Of a DNA stretch of 7,430 bases, positions 5,645 through 7,430 are shown piece after piece; the stretch's first letter is position 1, and each line of letters begins with the position of its first letter. Made by a program: the position numbers and the translations under genes. The DNA comes from Deltaproteobacteria bacterium (lineage in GTDB: Bacteria > Myxococcota > UBA727 > JABDBI01). The notes beneath the pieces were generated by a model. It ran no database searches and had not been told where the DNA came from. It saw only the letters and a program-made list of their open reading frames with translations. Location of the stretch: assembly GCA_016764955.1 (NCBI GenBank), contig JAESQZ010000045.1, forward strand, positions 1 to 7,430, written 5' to 3'.

Positions 5645-6107
5645 CAAAAAAGCCTATGTCCACCCCAGTGCTCAACTCATGGGCGATATTGAAATAAAAG
5701 CTGATGCGAATATCTGGCCATTGGTGGTCATGCGTGGCGATATGGGCAAAATATCGATTGGCGAGTCAACAAATATCCAAGACGGCACGGTTTGCCACGC
5801 AACGCATGATTTAAGCGAGACTCTTATTGGTGATCGCGTAACAGTCGGGCATCGCGCAATTTTACACGGCTGTATTGTAGAAGACGAGTGTCTAATCGGC
5901 ATGGGGTCAATTTTGATGGACAATTGCGTTATTGGCAAAGGGTCTTTTATTGGCGCAGGCAGTTTGGTTTTGGCGAATACGAAGATTCCGCCAGGCTCGC
6001 TGGTTTTAGGATCGCCAGGGAAAGTGATTAGGCCAGTAAATGAGCGTGAAGCCAAGGTTATTGCAGATAGCTGGCCTCATTATGTGGAGAACTCAAAGCG
6101 GTATTAG
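5634..6107 (+). CDS. Gamma-class carbonic anhydrase-like hexapeptide-repeat protein (YrdA/PaaY type)
   Basis: The 157-residue product is a left-handed beta-helix protein of the gamma carbonic anhydrase superfamily, normally a trimer with zinc sites between subunits. Hexapeptide-like repeats run from about residue 12 to 128 (IGDRVTVGHRAI, LIGMGSILMDNCVIG, FIGAGSLVLA). The expected active-site residues are present: RGD (Arg34, Asp36), IQDG (Gln49, Asp50), and the three histidine positions at His55 in VCHATH, His73 in VGH and His78 in LHGC. The C-terminus (GSPGKVIRPVNEREAKVI) is typical of YrdA/PaaY relatives. Members of this group with all ligands may bind a metal without strong carbonic anhydrase activity, so the reaction is uncertain. 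The start overlaps the preceding small membrane-protein gene by 11 bases and has no clear Shine-Dalgarno site, consistent with coupled translation. The next gene follows after 15 bases. Confidence 0.92.
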   Translation: MKIDKKAYVHPSAQLMGDIEIKADANIWPLVVMRGDMGKISIGESTNIQDGTVCHATHDLSETLIGDRVTVGHRAILHGCIVEDECLIGMGSILMDNCVIGKGSFIGAGSLVLANTKIPPGSLVLGSPGKVIRPVNEREAKVIADSWPHYVENSKRY

Positions 6108-6122
6108 TGCTACTATTAACCA

Positions 6123-6779
6123 ATGACACTTGATCACAGTATTACCCAAAATGTTTTAATTTCTGTTGAGGGCGGCACTGTCGGGGCGTTTTTGAGCATC
6201 CCAAAGCGCGCTTCAAAACTTGTGATTTTTGTCCATGGGAGCGGCAGTAGCCGGCACAGCACTCGAAACCAATCTGTCGCTAGAGAGCTCAATCATGTGG
6301 GTATAGCCACTTTGTTAGCTGATCTCTTAACTGCTGAAGAAGAAGAGTTTGATAAAATGACAGCGCACATACGCTTTGATATCGATTTTTTGACCGAGCG
6401 TACGCTGGCCCTTCACGACTGGGCTAAGTCAAATCAGGAGACATCAAAGTTCAGAAAAGCCTTTTTTGGGGCTAGTACAGGTGCTGCGGCTGCCTTGCAG
6501 GCTGCGGCAAAACTTCCTAGTGAAATTTATGCTGTTGTTTCTCGTGGTGGCCGGCCTGACCTAGCGGGCAAGGACTTAAACCTGGTTCATGCTCCTACTC
6601 TGTTTATTATTGGTGGCTTAGATACAGAGGTTCTGGCGTTCAACCAAGAAGCTTTTGCTCAACTTAGGTGCATGAAGCAGCTGGAAGTGGTTGAGGGGGC
6701 GATGCATTTATTTGAAGAGCCTGGGACTTTAGAGCAGGTGTCAAAGCTGGCTGTTCAGTGGTTTTTCAAGCATTCTTAG
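6123..6779 (+). CDS. Alpha/beta hydrolase, dienelactone-hydrolase-like
   Basis: The 218-residue cytoplasmic protein has an alpha/beta-hydrolase fold. The oxyanion region is VIFVHGSGSSRHS (34-46), the nucleophile elbow is GASTGAA (Ser118), the acid is Asp167 in IIGGLDTEV, and the base is His195 in EGAMHLFEEPG, so a complete catalytic triad is visible. The pattern matches the dienelactone-hydrolase-like proteins that elsewhere occur next to or fused with a phosphoribosyltransferase domain; no such domain is present here. The natural substrate is unknown. The gene starts 15 bases after the carbonic-anhydrase-like gene with no obvious ribosome site, and the two are probably in one transcript. Nothing suggests truncation. 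Confidence 0.9.
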   Translation: MTLDHSITQNVLISVEGGTVGAFLSIPKRASKLVIFVHGSGSSRHSTRNQSVARELNHVGIATLLADLLTAEEEEFDKMTAHIRFDIDFLTERTLALHDWAKSNQETSKFRKAFFGASTGAAAALQAAAKLPSEIYAVVSRGGRPDLAGKDLNLVHAPTLFIIGGLDTEVLAFNQEAFAQLRCMKQLEVVEGAMHLFEEPGTLEQVSKLAVQWFFKHS

Positions 6780-6842
6780 GCACTTAACCATCGCCCAAGC
6801 CCCATTGCGCCATTTAAATAGTTGATTAAACTAGATTTCAAT

Positions 6843-7400
6843 ATGCGAAATCTATTTTTTATAGCCTGTTTAATGTCGCTTTCTTTGATGGCGAACAAGA
6901 ATCAGGATCCTTGTAAAGGTTTAAATTCCCACCAAGGTCCTGGTTTTTCATGCAAATCTGAGGACAACAAAAATAAGCACCGGATTGTTATCGTTGGTAC
7001 TGCTGGCCGTGGAGATAATGTCACTGCAGTGTCAGACTATGTGACTGAAAAATTAGGCTGGTGTGGAATTGGCGCACATTACTTTGTCGAAGCCAATGGG
7101 GATATTTATCGTTGTCGTCCGCTTGATCAGCTGGCAGCAGTAGAAAAAACAGTTAATTTTGATGGCACTGTCATTCAAGGAAATCGGGAAGCAGTTGGAA
7201 TTCAGGTGGCAGTTCCGCAAGATCAAAGTGAGCTTAGTATAAAATTTCAAACGAACTTAGTGAAGTTAATGCGTAACATCATGGGTGTTTTTGATATCCC
7301 AGTGTCTAGGTTCTCTGTTCATTTTGATGGTTTTCATCAACCAGCACCAATTGTTCGCTTATTCTTACGTGAAGTATTTGGAAGTGAAGGCGATCTCTAA
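6843..7400 (+). CDS. Exported peptidoglycan-recognition / amidase_2-fold protein lacking the first zinc histidine
   Basis: The 185-residue product begins with a signal peptide (MRNLFFIACLMSLSLMA, cleavage likely near residue 17), so it acts in the periplasm or outside. Residues about 45-175 have the layout of the PGRP/N-acetylmuramoyl-L-alanine amidase type 2 fold: RIVIVGTAG (47-55), EKLGWCGIGAHYFVEANGDIY (69-89), CRPLDQLAAV, NREAVGIQVAV (114-124) and FSVHFDGFHQP (157-167). In active amidases the first motif reads IVIHHTAG; here the two histidine positions are Val51 and Gly52. His160 occupies the GHRD-like second ligand site, while the third ligand position is unclear. Either a non-catalytic peptidoglycan binder or a diverged enzyme is possible. 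Cys24 and Cys37 could form a disulfide near the mature N-terminus. ATG 6843 is preferred over TTG 6822 because it gives a clean signal peptide; no strong ribosome site is visible. It is 63 bases after the hydrolase gene and may have its own promoter. Confidence 0.78.
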   Translation: MRNLFFIACLMSLSLMANKNQDPCKGLNSHQGPGFSCKSEDNKNKHRIVIVGTAGRGDNVTAVSDYVTEKLGWCGIGAHYFVEANGDIYRCRPLDQLAAVEKTVNFDGTVIQGNREAVGIQVAVPQDQSELSIKFQTNLVKLMRNIMGVFDIPVSRFSVHFDGFHQPAPIVRLFLREVFGSEGDL

Positions 7401-7403
7401 ATC

Positions 7404-7430
7404 GTGACTCGAGCGCTTCATACAGTTGCA
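7404..7430 (+). CDS. Possible start of a further gene (3'-partial)
   Basis: A GTG at 7404 opens a frame that stays open to the window end (nine codons). No ribosome site at a good distance is visible and the stretch is too short to identify. It is listed only as a possibility. Confidence 0.15.

Noticed and set aside
5430..5675. A minus-strand frame opposite the small membrane-protein gene
   Set aside because: It spans the divergent intergenic edge and two plus-strand genes, and lacks the signal-peptide architecture and gene overlap that support the plus-strand ORF.
5672..6055. A 127-codon minus-strand frame opposite the carbonic-anhydrase-like gene
   Set aside because: The plus-strand frame has all gamma carbonic anhydrase active-site residues; the antisense frame has no recognisable features.
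6805..6832. Promoter TTGCGC / TAAACT ahead of the PGRP-like gene
   Set aside because: The match is weak and would leave almost no leader; A/T-rich spacers give such pairs by chance.

Overview
The window looks like a chromosomal piece of a Gram-negative bacterium, most likely a proteobacterium in the broad sense. The reasons are signal peptides on two products, ExaC/AldB-type aldehyde dehydrogenase and Acs sequences of proteobacterial character, moderate GC, and dispersed GC-rich palindromes of the REP / palindromic-element kind. The genus cannot be named from what is here.

Layout. (1) 1-1756, plus strand: the 3' part of a biotin carboxylase gene, then an overlapping gene for a biotin carboxyl carrier protein. 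Together they read like the alpha subunit of an acyl-CoA carboxylase split into two polypeptides. (2) 1757-1855: a short convergent spacer holding two hairpin units in direct tandem. (3) 1856-5387, minus strand: an acetyl-CoA synthetase gene (acs) followed downstream by an ExaC/AldB-type aldehyde dehydrogenase gene, with a palindromic element between them and a related element inside the acs reading frame. (4) 5388-5437: a 50-base divergent promoter region. (5) 5438-6779, plus strand: a small secreted or membrane protein, a gamma-class carbonic-anhydrase-like protein and an alpha/beta hydrolase, closely packed or overlapping and probably co-transcribed. (6) 6843-7400, plus strand: an exported protein with a peptidoglycan-recognition-protein (amidase_2) fold whose first zinc-ligand site is not histidine. 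The last 30 bases may hold the start of another gene.

Metabolic reading. The aldehyde dehydrogenase oxidises acetaldehyde to acetate, Acs activates acetate to acetyl-CoA, and the carboxylase subunits would carboxylate acetyl-CoA or another short acyl-CoA. The region therefore has a two-carbon / acyl-CoA theme, although the carboxylase genes are convergent with the acs-ald pair and not in its operon.

The most unusual feature is the palindromic element. A 29-base arm is identical at 3370-3398 (intergenic) and 4720-4748 (inside acs). The genic copy spans 72 bases, is translated in frame, and adds about 25 residues to the enzyme just before its ATP-binding loop, where it stands in place of a stretch usually present in Acs. 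The arms differ by paired, compensatory substitutions, so the small local hairpins are conserved rather than the primary sequence. I see no phage, CRISPR, transposase, tRNA or rRNA, and no obvious multi-gene defence system.
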